Origin: Bacillota bacterium
GTDB lineage: Bacteria > Bacillota > Bacilli > Paenibacillales > NBRC-103111
Assembly (NCBI GenBank): GCA_023386955.1
Contig: JAEWIS010000014.1
Location: forward strand, 116,281-180,280
Length of the DNA: 64,000 nt
Direction: 5' to 3'
The notes under the pieces are model-generated. The model did no database searches. It saw nothing but the letters and a program-made list of their open reading frames with translations, and was not told the origin of the DNA. The translations under genes were made by a program, and so were the position numbers. This document shows, piece by piece, positions 17,701-26,032 of the stretch; position 1 is the first letter of the stretch; every line of letters begins with the position of its first letter.

Positions 17701-17888
17701 CTGGTATAGAACTGGAGCCGGGTCTCTCCCATGGGAATATAGTCATTTTGATCCGCAGGCGCTTGCGTCACCGCAGCGAAGGTGCCGGTATGGGCGCAGA
17801 ATTTCACCGCTCCCGTCCCAAATCCCCCCAGCGGTGTTCCGGTTGTGCCGTCAACAGCCGCATCGGAGGCTGCTTTGGTTTTGAACAT
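14745..17888 (-). CDS. GH116-like glycoside hydrolase with CBM6-like and CBM32/F5-8C-like domains
   Basis: The 1047-residue protein begins near PLGGFGTGAVKF, the GBA2-N start of family GH116 (beta-glucosidases and beta-xylosidases). An (alpha/alpha)6 catalytic barrel follows at about residues 280-720, including GTMDQMWHARQIINQ, GNGQIHHDFN and SENSYDAGGDPNPFNAS. Residues around 790-920 (MEAESADETAGV...FKFLQ) look like a CBM6-type domain, and the last about 130 residues like an F5/8 type C (CBM32) domain. No signal peptide is visible with the start at 17888, whose frame extends far upstream without conserved sequence. An intracellular enzyme with carbohydrate-binding modules is unusual. It heads the importer operon and is divergent from the AraC gene at 18065. 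Confidence 0.75.
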   Translation of the reverse strand: MFKTKAASDAAVDGTTGTPLGGFGTGAVKFCAHTGTFAAVTQAPADQNDYIPMGETRLQFYTSRNGLKANVSTLKSEVANGRSADDAIWPLHRAYFGTVQDIRIHMLAFAPFDPANVELMSLPCAFYELELTNEADSAAEAACAFQLDMKMDSAYSAVGRGFASRGWTVLAGSSDPGAVLTVGGGEGFLEDGLCSQPLADMLNRVAVKVKLASRETKTIRFVLAWYDDTDPERHYYLGRYDSSAAIAGLGLEHFDTLKEKAVKLVDRMRSSNLPEWLVTHTLNTLVNLTNNSLYKKDGRLAFAEGEWTCFGTMDQMWHARQIINQLIPSFAWQELQYWARTQKGNGQIHHDFNTAGPDKSVLVDWDDREHADYRNIDKWVDLNCGLIISVYETYLATGNGEQLHYFWPYLKKAGQRILDQVELYGSTEYPYTFEDSENSYDAGGDPNPFNASLSAVAYRIMLLLGGEFGENEDFIEAYETAYATVVSSYRQRYLEKGFPTGRGCESYFAGQWLSLHLRLGEIWSAEETDRVLEQLDSYYHPYYWGMGNLGGTYNEWTPYLLTHYGGLLLLTRRANQWLAMQKDAYTRQYSNRDYVFNHPLDILPAAGEPHYLATEISGDKQYISMPGLWRNYYDIIGFQRNKNRKEIWLQPIILEEMNHKLTEAAVMMPEGYGTISCFLSGDARQNREILFRTDFPLEIGTLHLTDCYGAEVTVTVNGQPCPCLRTGTGYARELTVTWEGIVDSSGIRIVVCGDPGPASPPLPAKPATGADGAKPSALRDAYGYMEAESADETAGVTLVTPVGCTWYVTDCHNFDYIKLNNVEFGEVGSAAFIAKVASTAEGSRMEIVLDSVGGRVVGECSVPHTGGHEQWKTVTCPIARTTGRHHVVLKFYGNSEDNLLNLDKFKFLQDDGRLDRTGWTARTSRNGLNAYTLLDGNTSTAWGITFRSEGAHILIDMQDRQCFNGITLQHQLEEGPGVFEVYVSDDGTDFGAAVASGRGEADSAGTRAVFPEQTARYVKVVFTGTEEPRKLTVCEMNVWHYNKTNQS

Positions 17889-18064
17889 CCTTCCACATCC
17901 TTGTATAATCAGATTGATCTGCAGCGCGCATACAGAAGTGATTCCCATTATAGCCTTCGCCTGCAAAGCCAGACAGTAATTAATTGCCCGCCACTGGACA
18001 AAAATTGCTCCGTTTCCCCTCTGCCGCTGACTGCCGGCGAGCCCGCACAAAGGAGGACTGCCCG

Positions 18065-18913
18065 ATGAAGGCCTATTACGAAAAACGCTCCTATCCCCCC
18101 GAATTGCCCTTGCGGATTTACAGGCATGAGCGCAACTCTTTCTCCTTCCATGCCCATTGGCATCCGGATGTGGAGCTTGTGCTGGTCCGGGAGGGCACCC
18201 TGCGCTTCGGCATCAACCGGGAAATCCAAACCCTGCAGAAGGGCGAGGTAGCCGTTTGCTGCAGCGGCGATATCCACTTTTATGACAGTGTGGACAAAAA
18301 CTCCACAATTGATATTCTGATTTTCCAGCCCAGCCTCATCGGCTGCCACGGGAACTGGCCGCAGCATCTCCGCTTCGACCATTCCTTCATAACAGGCTCC
18401 ATGCTGCGGGAGCAGGGGCTTCCCCTCTCGCTGCTGGACGGGATTCGGGATATCTTCCAGGACGTCCACCGGGAAATGGCGGAGCGCAAGCCGTATTACT
18501 CTATGTTTGTTACCGGCAAAATGCTGGAGCTATGCGGCCTTTTCCAGCGTACTCTGCCCGCATCCCCCTTGGACCCCCGGCAGGAAAACAAACGGATTAC
18601 GGGACTTAAAACCATGCAAGATATTATCCAGTATTTGGAGGAGCATTACAGAGAAGCGCTGACCCTTCCGGAAACCGCCGCCCATTTTAACATGAGCGAG
18701 TTTCATTTTTGCCGGTTATTCCAAAGCCTCGTAGGCACCAACTTCAAGGACTACCTGAACGCCATCCGGGCGGATGCCGCCGAGGAGCTGATTCTCTCGG
18801 GAGGACAATCCATCACCACCGTGGCTATGGAATGCGGCTTCAATAATATCCGCACCTTCAACCGGGTGTTCAAAGCCGTCAAGGGATATACCCCATCAAG
18901 CCTCCGGGCTTAG
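18065..18913 (+). CDS. AraC family transcriptional regulator
   Basis: This 282-residue protein has a cupin-type N-terminal domain (SFHAHWHPDVELVLVREGTL near residues 24-43) and a C-terminal AraC helix-turn-helix pair ending IRTFNRVFKAVKGYTPSSLR. AGGAGG lies eight bases before the ATG at 18065. It is transcribed away from the GH116-importer operon and is the natural candidate to activate it. Its TAG stop is formed at the edge of a partial copy of the dispersed element. Confidence 0.88.
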   Translation: MKAYYEKRSYPPELPLRIYRHERNSFSFHAHWHPDVELVLVREGTLRFGINREIQTLQKGEVAVCCSGDIHFYDSVDKNSTIDILIFQPSLIGCHGNWPQHLRFDHSFITGSMLREQGLPLSLLDGIRDIFQDVHREMAERKPYYSMFVTGKMLELCGLFQRTLPASPLDPRQENKRITGLKTMQDIIQYLEEHYREALTLPETAAHFNMSEFHFCRLFQSLVGTNFKDYLNAIRADAAEELILSGGQSITTVAMECGFNNIRTFNRVFKAVKGYTPSSLRA

Positions 18914-18960
18914 GGCCTGTCTTCAAACCCACTTAAGGGGCTTTCACCCTCTTTTCGCCC
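18912..18960. repeat. Dispersed element, truncated copy
   Basis: AGGGCCTGTCTTCAAACCC followed by CTTTCACCCTCTTTTCGCCC matches the first about 50 bases of the copy at 36564-36725 in order and spacing. The rest of the element is missing. It separates two convergent genes by only 49 bases. Confidence 0.7.
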
Positions 18961-18962
18961 TT

Positions 18963-21281
18963 TTACTCCAGCTTCTCCTTGAGAATTTTGTCCCGGTACT
19001 GTCCGGGTGTGAGATGATACATTTTCTTGTAGCTCCGGATAAAGGAGCTGACGTTATTGTAATGCAGCCGTTCGCTGATCTCGGAAATCTTCAGGTCCGT
19101 GGTTTCCAGCATGGTTTTGGCCATTTTCATCCGGTAATCGGTGAGATATTCACTGAAGGGAATGCCGATCTCCTGCTTGAAAATCCGGCTCAGATAAACA
19201 GGATGGTAATTGAGAATCTGCGAGCAGGATTCCAGGGTAATATCCCGGTCATATTGTTCCTGGATCATCTGCACCAGCTTGTCTGCGATCTTGATATATT
19301 GGCTCTCCGATTTTTCGGATAAGGCCTTGATCATCGGACCGAACAGCTTGAAATCGAACCAATGGATAATTTCCTCCCGGGTCTGCAGGTGGAACAGCCT
19401 CTCCATCACCCCTTCATCCCCCCACACCTTCTGCAGGGAAATTCCCTGCTCCTGCACCAGCTGGATCAGCCGGGAAGCCAGCTGGACAAGCAGGATTTGA
19501 TGCTTCTCCAGATGCCCCTCCTTGTACAAAAGCGCATTCAAATATTGCTGGAAAACCGTAGACGCACTTTTGGGCTGCAATTCCTTGATGGCATACACCA
19601 GCCGTTCCTCCAGCACCTTCAGATGGGAATTTTCGTAATGGTCCGTCCCCGGATTGTTCTCGATATCCCCGTAATGCACAATGATCTCCGGACCCAGGTT
19701 GATCCGTGCCTTCAAGGCGGTGAGACTTTCGCCGAATGCCTTCACCGTATCGGTCAGCTGCCCGTACGGATTGCTGATGCCGATGCTCACCTTCAGCTGC
19801 AGCACCTGGTCGGCATACCGCTTAATGCCTTCCGCCGCTTCATAGAACAGGCGCCGGACCTCCTCCCGGTCCTCCTGTTCCGCAGCCAGCAGCGTCACTT
19901 GGGACTGGTTGATGGTAATCGGGGGAAAACGCATGGAGGCCGGAAGCACCTCCTGGGCAATGTTGCTTATGGCATACAGCAGCAGCTCCCGGTCCTCCTC
20001 GCTGTAGCGGGTTTCCTGGAGATTGTCGATCTGGAGCGCCAGCACCCCCAGCCACCTCCAGCCTGTGGGGAAACCCTCCCGGGAGGAACGGAACAGGTAA
20101 TCGTTCTCCGTCATCTGGCCGGTAAACAGCTTCAGCACAAAAAACTCCTTTAGATGGCTGGCCTGCCCCAGCATCTGCTGCTCCACCCGGTCCCGTGACA
20201 CAGCCAGAGATTGCATGCTGTTCTTGATATACTCCAGCTCGTCCTTCTTGGGCTGGCCCTGATGCTCCTGGCCGGATGAACCCAGCCTGCTGGCTACCTC
20301 CAGCAAGTTGCCGATGGGCTTATACATCCGCCTGCTGCCATACAGCGCCGCGGCAACCACGATCAGGAGAATGAAGGCGCAGACCAGGAAGGTCAGCTGG
20401 GCGATTTTGGCCGTTTCCTTCTTCAGCTCACCAATGGATACCACCGACACATACGTCCAGCTGTTGTAGGTGGAGGTACGGTACAGCACAGCTATTTCCT
20501 CACCGTCCAGCTTCGTATTGAAGAGTCCCTGGCCCTGGCGTTCATCCTGGGCGGTCTTGAGACGCTGCTCCACGGCCAGGCTCACGGCGGCATAACGGTT
20601 CTCCTCCGTCCCGGAAGCTAACACATCGGCTCCATTCCGGTCGAGGATATAGTTGCGGTTGGATATATTGGACGAGGCTAACGCCTCATTGATTTCCGAT
20701 GCCACAATCCGGATCACCAACAACCCCTGGGGTTTGTCGGTCTGGGGCAGGATGGGGATTTTGTGCACCAGGGTAATAGATTCCACCGAATCGGCAAACT
20801 CGTCCCCATTGGAGGGAGCCATCCCCGTATACCACAGAATACTCTTTGGCTCCTTGGCATACCGGGCGAATTCCTGATTATCCTCAAAGTGCTCCAGCGG
20901 CTTCAGGACATTGAGGTTCAGTACCCAGTTGCGGTTAAAATTCACCAGATACGCCTGGGTAATGACCGCGTCGCCGGATTGCAGATTGTACAGCTCCTTG
21001 GAGAGCTCCCGGACCGATTCAAAATCTGAATTGCTGTACGCTGTGTTCATGGAGGCTTTGACCAAGGAGGAGTTGGCGAATTGGGTGGCGGATTTTTCGA
21101 TGGACTTGAGCATCTGCTCCACCCGCATCTGGGTTTGCGCCAGCCACTCCATATTCACCTCTTTTACCTTTTTCTCAATATCCCCGGAAGCCATGGAATG
21201 GGAAACGAAACCGATCAGCACCGCGGGGAGCATGCCTAAAACCAGACTGTACGAAAGTAAACGCAGCGAATATTTGCTCAA
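18963..21281 (-). CDS. Membrane-bound AraC-type regulator with extracellular sensor domain
   Basis: The protein of 772 residues has a membrane segment at about residues 8-28 and an extracellular Cache-like sensor at about 30-290. A second membrane segment lies at about 294-315 (LTFLVCAFILLIVVAAALYG), followed by a HAMP-like linker, a middle domain and a C-terminal AraC DNA-binding domain (PVYLSRIFKQEIGIPFSEYL). Such proteins sense external sugars and activate nearby importers. The TTG at 21281 was chosen because CAGGAGG lies seven bases upstream; the longer frame starts inside that region. It is convergent with the AraC gene at 18065. Confidence 0.88.
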   Translation of the reverse strand: MSKYSLRLLSYSLVLGMLPAVLIGFVSHSMASGDIEKKVKEVNMEWLAQTQMRVEQMLKSIEKSATQFANSSLVKASMNTAYSNSDFESVRELSKELYNLQSGDAVITQAYLVNFNRNWVLNLNVLKPLEHFEDNQEFARYAKEPKSILWYTGMAPSNGDEFADSVESITLVHKIPILPQTDKPQGLLVIRIVASEINEALASSNISNRNYILDRNGADVLASGTEENRYAAVSLAVEQRLKTAQDERQGQGLFNTKLDGEEIAVLYRTSTYNSWTYVSVVSIGELKKETAKIAQLTFLVCAFILLIVVAAALYGSRRMYKPIGNLLEVASRLGSSGQEHQGQPKKDELEYIKNSMQSLAVSRDRVEQQMLGQASHLKEFFVLKLFTGQMTENDYLFRSSREGFPTGWRWLGVLALQIDNLQETRYSEEDRELLLYAISNIAQEVLPASMRFPPITINQSQVTLLAAEQEDREEVRRLFYEAAEGIKRYADQVLQLKVSIGISNPYGQLTDTVKAFGESLTALKARINLGPEIIVHYGDIENNPGTDHYENSHLKVLEERLVYAIKELQPKSASTVFQQYLNALLYKEGHLEKHQILLVQLASRLIQLVQEQGISLQKVWGDEGVMERLFHLQTREEIIHWFDFKLFGPMIKALSEKSESQYIKIADKLVQMIQEQYDRDITLESCSQILNYHPVYLSRIFKQEIGIPFSEYLTDYRMKMAKTMLETTDLKISEISERLHYNNVSSFIRSYKKMYHLTPGQYRDKILKEKLE

Positions 21282-21529
21282 TCGGATTCCTCCTGAATCT
21301 GTAATCACATAGTCGTTGCCGATAAAGCCATATGGAGGTTAGGCTTGGTATACGAATTCACTTCAGACAACCTGAACAGGCTGTTTGCGGCCATAAATCT
21401 TTCATCAGGCTTATATAAGCATCATCTCCCGCCGGGAAATTGCACGCAATATACCTGATATAACTTTTTCCGGCGCAAAATCCGTTCCTAATGAAATGAT
21501 TGGCGTATTATTCTCCGCCGGCAGCATAA
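21282..21529. other. Gap upstream of the membrane AraC gene
   Basis: The gap continues to 21582 and holds the terminator of the next minus-strand gene at its right end. It should also contain the sensor-gene promoter, but I could not place one confidently. No open frame is supported. Confidence 0.3.
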
Positions 21530-21556
21530 AAGCCTGCAGGAAATTCCTGCAGGCTT
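21530..21556 (-). terminator. Rho-independent terminator after the 102-aa gene
   Basis: AAGCCTGCAGGAA pairs perfectly with TTCCTGCAGGCTT. On the minus strand it is followed by TTTTATG. It lies 27 bases past the stop of the gene at 21583. Confidence 0.8.
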
Positions 21557-21582
21557 ATTGGGCAACCTTTGACGGATGGAGT

Positions 21583-21891
21583 CTAACTGCTTTTCCGCAC
21601 CTTGTTCCAGACCTGTTCCGCGTGAGTCCGGTTTGCCTTTTTCACAAAAACATCAAAATCGGTATTAAAGCCCATGGCCGAAACCGATCCGGGATAGTCG
21701 GGTGAAGCGCCGGTCTTGTATGTCACTTTGGGTTCATGATTCACGCGTGTCCGAAATGTGGTGCCGCTTGCCTTCAACTCCCGAAGAAGATCTTGGTATT
21801 GCTGCTCTGAGGTAACGGTGACCAGGCGGTGCCGGTGTTTGGTAAACAAAAAGGTAAATAAATCAATGACTGTCCGTTCGGGTGATATCAA
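21583..21891 (-). CDS. Hypothetical protein, about 102 aa
   Basis: I do not recognise this protein. It is soluble and basic, with VTSEQQYQDLLRELKASGTT in the middle and FDVFVKKANRTHAEQVWNKV near the end. The N-terminus is moderately hydrophobic (TVIDLFTFLFTKH). The TTG at 21891 has GGGAGG seven bases upstream. A TTG six codons earlier, with AAGGA before it, is the alternative. It has its own terminator and is transcribed in the same direction as the methyltransferase 70 bases away. Confidence 0.55.
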   Translation of the reverse strand: MISPERTVIDLFTFLFTKHRHRLVTVTSEQQYQDLLRELKASGTTFRTRVNHEPKVTYKTGASPDYPGSVSAMGFNTDFDVFVKKANRTHAEQVWNKVRKSS

Positions 21892-21961
21892 AAGAATCCC
21901 TCCCACCAATTTATCCTTCTTTTTACATACGAAGATAATTTGGGAAGGGTTTCAAAAGAAT

Positions 21962-22774
21962 TCAGTCCCTATAATGCCGCTGCCGCACAGCCTCGTACAG
22001 CATAATACCTGTGGCCATGGCCACGTTCAAAGACTCCGCCTGGCCAGGCATAGGAATAATGATGTCCTCGTTCACATATGGGGCAAGCTCGGGTGATAAC
22101 CCGCTGCCTTCATTGCCTACGAGAAACCAAACGGGCTGCGTTAGGTCCAAGTTGTAACAATGCTGCCGCGCATCAAGCCGGGTACCCACCAGCCGGATTC
22201 CTTTTTGGCCTGCAGAAGGCAGCAGCTCCATCAGGTCGCATTCTGCAATGGGCAGATGAAATAGGGAGCCCATGGTGGAGCGGACTGTTTTGGGGTTGTA
22301 CAAATCCACCGTGCTCCGGCCCAGCAGCACGCCGGTTGCTCCCGCGGCATCGGCCGTGCGAATGATAGTCCCCAGATTGCCGGGGTCTTGGACACCGTCC
22401 ACCGCTACCACAAGGGCTAGTTTGTGCTCCAGGAAAGCCGCGGCGTCATACTCCGGTTTGGCGCAAACCGCAACAACACCCTGGGGGGTTTTGGTTTCCG
22501 TACATTTAGCCAGTACCGCTTCACTTACCCCTACCCATTCGATATTCTTACCCTGCTCCGCCCTGGAATGGCCGGGGCGGTAAGGCTCCAGCTCAGCAGG
22601 CAGCTCCCGGTCGAGATTGTATAGGATGGTCTTTACCTTCGCTTGGGAACGGAGTGCCTCCTCGATCAGATGCACACCCTCCAGCAGGAAAGCGCCCTGT
22701 TCATCCCGGCCCCGTTTGGTCAGAAGAGCACTCCAGCCTTTCACCCGGGGATTGGCTGCCGATGTAATGATCAT
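21962..22774 (-). CDS. SpoU/TrmH family RNA 2'-O-methyltransferase
   Basis: This 270-residue SPOUT-fold enzyme uses S-adenosylmethionine to methylate a ribose in rRNA or tRNA. An N-terminal substrate-binding domain starts MIITSAANPRVKGW. The SPOUT motifs follow: DGVQDPGNLGTIIRTADAAG near residue 121, LVGNEGSGLSPEL near residue 218 and NVAMATGIMLYE near the end. The ATG at 22774 has AAAGGTGG eight bases upstream; the longer frame begins at a GTG inside the spacer. It is probably a 23S rRNA methyltransferase, but the target is not readable. It follows ktrA by 14 bases. Confidence 0.9.
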   Translation of the reverse strand: MIITSAANPRVKGWSALLTKRGRDEQGAFLLEGVHLIEEALRSQAKVKTILYNLDRELPAELEPYRPGHSRAEQGKNIEWVGVSEAVLAKCTETKTPQGVVAVCAKPEYDAAAFLEHKLALVVAVDGVQDPGNLGTIIRTADAAGATGVLLGRSTVDLYNPKTVRSTMGSLFHLPIAECDLMELLPSAGQKGIRLVGTRLDARQHCYNLDLTQPVWFLVGNEGSGLSPELAPYVNEDIIIPMPGQAESLNVAMATGIMLYEAVRQRHYRD

Positions 22775-22788
22775 GCTTCGTTCCACCT

Positions 22789-23445
22789 TTATGTCATTGT
22801 TTTTTCAAACCGGTTCAGGTTAGCATTCTCTCCGATAATCACCAGGATGTCCTGCTCCTGCAGCTTTTCATCGGCGTTGGGGGCAATATTAAGCTTGTCT
22901 CCCCTGCGGATGCCCATCACATTGCAGTTGTACCTGGCCCGTATATCCAGCTCCCGCAGGGATTGTCCCGCCATTGCCTGTCCGGCCCGAATCTCCACAA
23001 TACTATGCTCCTCCGACAGCTCGATGTAATCGAGGATATGCGGCGAAATCAGATGATGCGCCACCCGTTTACCCATATCCCGCTCGGGAAAGATGACTTT
23101 GTCGGCGCCGATTTTGGCCAGCACCTTACCCTGGAGCTCACTTGTTGCTTTGACGATAATGTTGGGAATATTCATTTCCTTCAGAATCAAAGTGGTCATG
23201 ATACTGGCCTGGACATCCTGCCCGATGGCCACCACCACCACATCAAAATTGCGAAGCCCCAAGCTGCGCAGAGCATCCTCATCGGTAGAATCCGTCTGGA
23301 CGGCGTGGGTCACCCGGTCGCTGATCTCCTGGATTCTGGCTTCATTTTCGTCAATGGCCAGCACCTCATACCCCAGCTTGTTCAGATATTCCGCAACACT
23401 GGAGCCGAAACGCCCCATTCCGATCACCGCAAACTGTTTTTTCAT
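22789..23445 (-). CDS. ktrA: KtrA-type potassium uptake regulatory subunit
   Basis: This 218-residue cytoplasmic RCK protein gates the KtrB potassium channel according to ATP/ADP and c-di-AMP. The N-terminal RCK-N domain has VIGMGRFGSSVAEYL, a GxGxxG nucleotide site, and the acid end of beta-2 in AIDENEARI. The RCK-C domain covers about residues 135-218. The ATG at 23445 gives the usual family length; the longer frame adds 54 unrelated residues. No ktrB gene is adjacent and no c-di-AMP riboswitch was recognised upstream. KtrC is the alternative name. Confidence 0.88.
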   Translation of the reverse strand: MKKQFAVIGMGRFGSSVAEYLNKLGYEVLAIDENEARIQEISDRVTHAVQTDSTDEDALRSLGLRNFDVVVVAIGQDVQASIMTTLILKEMNIPNIIVKATSELQGKVLAKIGADKVIFPERDMGKRVAHHLISPHILDYIELSEEHSIVEIRAGQAMAGQSLRELDIRARYNCNVMGIRRGDKLNIAPNADEKLQEQDILVIIGENANLNRFEKTMT

Positions 23446-23537
23446 CCTCCTGGCTCCCTTCGCCGCGGTATGCTTTATCTCTTCATTGTAGCATAACCCG
23501 GACCCTGCCGCTGGAACCACCTGTAAACCTTCAGGTA

Positions 23538-23567
23538 GCATGAACCCGGGCCGGGTTGCGCATATTA
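23538..23567 (+). promoter_or_regulatory. Sigma-G promoter of sspI
   Basis: GCATG at 23538-23542 fits the -35 gHATR, and CATATTA at 23561-23567 fits the -10 CATWHTA. Exactly 18 bases separate them. It lies 41 bases before the SspI start, so expression in the forespore is expected. Confidence 0.8.
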
Positions 23568-23607
23568 GTAAAGGAATATCAGTTTCTTGAAACGGGGGAT
23601 CAGGCAA

Positions 23608-23814
23608 ATGAATCTGGATTTGCGTCAGGCGATTGTCCGCCGGGTGGAGGATAAAAGCAATGAAGAGCTGCGCGAGGTCATTGAAGGCTCCATCGGTGGA
23701 GATGACCGTGCGCTGCCCGGCTTGGGTGTGTTATTCGAAATCATCTGGACCCATACGGATGAACAGATTCAGCAGGAACTTGTAAATACACTTAAGCAAA
23801 ATCTGCAGCATTAA
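23608..23814 (+). CDS. sspI: Small acid-soluble spore protein SspI
   Basis: This 68-residue protein starts MNLDLRQAIVRRVEDKSNEE and contains LPGLGVLFEIIW, the signature of the SspI family. It is a minor forespore SASP of unproven function that accumulates in the spore core. The ATG at 23608 was chosen from the family start rather than an in-frame ATG 21 bases upstream. A perfect sigma-G-type promoter lies upstream, and the dispersed-repeat copy at 23818 starts three bases after its stop. Confidence 0.95.
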   Translation: MNLDLRQAIVRRVEDKSNEELREVIEGSIGGDDRALPGLGVLFEIIWTHTDEQIQQELVNTLKQNLQH

Positions 23815-23817
23815 CCT

Positions 23818-23860
23818 AGGGCCTGTCTGAAAATCCTCCTGGTGTTTTCAGACATACCCT
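23818..23860. repeat. Dispersed element, internally deleted 43-bp copy
   Basis: AGGGCCTGTCTGAAAA and TTTTCAGACATACCCT are the terminal inverted repeats of the element at 36564, here separated by only 11 bases. It could fold as a hairpin and end the sspI transcript. Confidence 0.8.
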
Positions 23861-23865
23861 AAAAA

Positions 23866-23900
23866 ACCGGCGCAACCGTCCTGAAGGATGGTCCGCCGGT
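23866..23900 (-). terminator. Terminator of the BASS transporter gene
   Basis: ACCGGCG pairs with CGCCGGT, with an inner ACC/GGT, and is followed on the minus strand by TTTTTT. It lies just past the transporter stop. Confidence 0.8.
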
Positions 23901-23907
23901 TATTATT

Positions 23908-24924
23908 TTATCCTTTAGCTGCCAAATCCCGGGGTTTGGCTGGAGGTTTTACCTTGGCCGGAGCCGTAACCGCTTCATCGCGGTGGCCATAGGTTTTGCT
24001 TAAGAAATGAGCATAGGTGGAGGCTAGAATCTGCTGGAACAGTGTACCCACCATAACCGGGAAAACCACTGGAGCAGGGAAATAAGTGGCCGCGATAACA
24101 GCTCCTGCGCTGATGTTGCGCATGCCGCTGTTGAAGGTCATCGCCACAATAACCCCCTTATCCCCCTTAAGACGTTTGCCGGTCAGCCAGCCCCATACAT
24201 AGCCCGAGGCTGCAATAACCAGAATGGTGGAGGCTACTGCCAGGAATTTACCATCAATATGCTTAAAGTTGGGAGCAACCACGGAAGCGTTGATGGCCAC
24301 AACCAGAATCAATCCGATTTTGCTGAAGGGAGCCAGCTTGGGGGCCAAGGTTGTTTTGACGCCGCCTTTGGTCCAGTGGTTCAAGGTCATTCCCGCCAAC
24401 GACGGCAGCACCACCATCCAGATAAGCCCCTGCATCATACCCCAGATATCGATGGACACATTAGCTCCTACCAGAAGCCGCAGGGTAAAAGGCACCACAA
24501 ACGGAGCCAGAAAGGTGTCTACCAGAATAATAGACAGGGTAAGAGCGATATTGCCCTGGTAAAGACTGACCCACATAAAGCTGACAATCCCTGTGGGAAT
24601 GGCAAAGGCCAGTACAATTCCGGTAATGGTGTACGGATCACTGGAGAAGAACAGATGCCCGGCACCCCAGGCGATGAGCGGCATCCAGATATGCAGGATC
24701 AGCATACAGGCCAAAAGCGGGGCTGGGTGCTGCATCACCTTTTTCATGTCCTTAAAGCCTGATCCCAGCCCTCCGGCAAAGGTCATAAAGGCGAAGATCC
24801 AGGGGACAAGGAAAGAATACGAGGTGAGCCAGGTGGAAAACAAGACGCCAAGCAGCAGGCTGCATGGCGTTACAAACGGCATCCATTTTTCAATAAAACG
24901 GTTAAAGCGGTACATCACTTGCAT
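23908..24924 (-). CDS. Bile acid:sodium symporter (BASS) family transporter
   Basis: This 338-residue membrane protein has about nine or ten hydrophobic segments, from PFVTPCSLLLGVLFSTWL to FPVMVGTLFQQILASTYA. The conserved MTFNSGMRNISAGAVIAATY, near residue 265, is typical of the BASS family. Bacterial members move organic acids such as pantoate or keto acids with sodium; the substrate here is unknown. AAAGGAG lies nine bases before the ATG. The last 30 residues are a charged, Pro/Lys-rich cytoplasmic tail. It is a single-gene unit with its own terminator. Confidence 0.88.
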   Translation of the reverse strand: MQVMYRFNRFIEKWMPFVTPCSLLLGVLFSTWLTSYSFLVPWIFAFMTFAGGLGSGFKDMKKVMQHPAPLLACMLILHIWMPLIAWGAGHLFFSSDPYTITGIVLAFAIPTGIVSFMWVSLYQGNIALTLSIILVDTFLAPFVVPFTLRLLVGANVSIDIWGMMQGLIWMVVLPSLAGMTLNHWTKGGVKTTLAPKLAPFSKIGLILVVAINASVVAPNFKHIDGKFLAVASTILVIAASGYVWGWLTGKRLKGDKGVIVAMTFNSGMRNISAGAVIAATYFPAPVVFPVMVGTLFQQILASTYAHFLSKTYGHRDEAVTAPAKVKPPAKPRDLAAKG

Positions 24925-25050
24925 GGCTTGCTGCTCCTTTCAACGCGGCTCTTGGTGCATGAGTCCCTTATCATGCTTGCTTTCTCTACTATACACCAAA
25001 ATGAAAGGAGAGCAGCAGGAAGTTTTTACGAAAATGCTACAATATGAAGG

Positions 25051-25800
25051 TTACCTGGATTTAATCCGTCCGTAGGCCTTGGCATAACGAATGACCCTGC
25101 GGAAAATCTCCTTATCCTTTAAGATACGGAAGATATACGGATCCGGGCAGGTGTTTACCTCCAAAATCCAGCTTTTGTGGCTTCGGTCCACCGCAATGTC
25201 AATACCGATCTCCTTGATGCCGGGATAGGCCGTCTCCAGCTGTTTGGCAACGGACACTCCCAGCCGTTTCAGCCCACCTGTAAAGGCTGTTAGCTCCTCC
25301 GGTCCCATATGGGCCTGCAGCAAGGCGGGCACCGACTTGAGCGTACCGCCACTGTGGTAATTGGTGACGATTTTCCCCGGGTAGGCCACACGGCCGACCA
25401 TAGCGGTAGATTCCCAACGCCCCGCCGGGCTCTTCTGCACCATAACCCGGAGGTCAAACCGCCTGCCGCCGTGCTTCAGCAGATGGATTCCCTTTTGAAC
25501 CAGATACAGCCGTTTTCCTGTTTGCTGCTTGAGGCCATCATACAGGCCGTCATACGAGGTAAAGGTCCGGATTGTCGTACCCGATTGAAACTTGAAGCCG
25601 GCGCCGTCCTGTTCAACCCGGATGACACCCTTGCCAAAGGTGCCTTTGTCGGGTTTAACATACACCATGCCATATTCGGAGAGCATCGATTGCAGGGTAG
25701 CCCTCCCTAACTGCCGGGTATCGGGAATATGCTCCCGCACCACAGGATTCACCTTGATGGCCTCCGTCTTCCTCCACTTGCTGTGAACAAACCTCTGCAC
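25051..25800 (-). CDS. YheC/YheD-like ATP-grasp spore protein
   Basis: This 249-residue protein resembles the YheC/YheD endospore coat-associated family with an ATP-grasp fold. The visible signatures are VYVKPDKGTFGKGVIRV, GRRFDLRVMVQK and the metal-binding end WILEVNTCPDPYIF. The GTG at 25800 has GAGGGG eight bases upstream; the longer frame adds an unconserved 16 residues. The catalytic product is not known for the family. It stands alone, with the BASS gene and prfC on either side in the same direction. Confidence 0.82.
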   Translation of the reverse strand: MQRFVHSKWRKTEAIKVNPVVREHIPDTRQLGRATLQSMLSEYGMVYVKPDKGTFGKGVIRVEQDGAGFKFQSGTTIRTFTSYDGLYDGLKQQTGKRLYLVQKGIHLLKHGGRRFDLRVMVQKSPAGRWESTAMVGRVAYPGKIVTNYHSGGTLKSVPALLQAHMGPEELTAFTGGLKRLGVSVAKQLETAYPGIKEIGIDIAVDRSHKSWILEVNTCPDPYIFRILKDKEIFRRVIRYAKAYGRIKSR

Positions 25801-25966
25801 GTGTCCGTCCCCTCTTTTCCCGTCAAATGCGTGATGCCCATCATCCATATCCTATGTGCAGATCTGCCGGTTGGAGCAGGCGAAGTGCAGCCCCGTACAA
25901 AATTGTGCGTCAGCCTCTTCAGCAGAACCGGCAGGATCAGCCTCCCGTCTGAAGACGGCCTCACCA

Positions 25967-26010
25967 AAAAAAGCCCCTTATCCGGCAGCTAAACCGGGTA
26001 AGGGGCTTTT
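25967..26010 (-). terminator. Terminator of prfC
   Basis: AAGCCCCTTATCCGG pairs with CCGGGTAAGGGGCTT around an 8-base loop, with T runs on the minus-strand 3' side. It lies 23 bases after the prfC stop. Confidence 0.85.
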
Positions 26011-26032
26011 GATCATGAAACACGGCGTCTCT

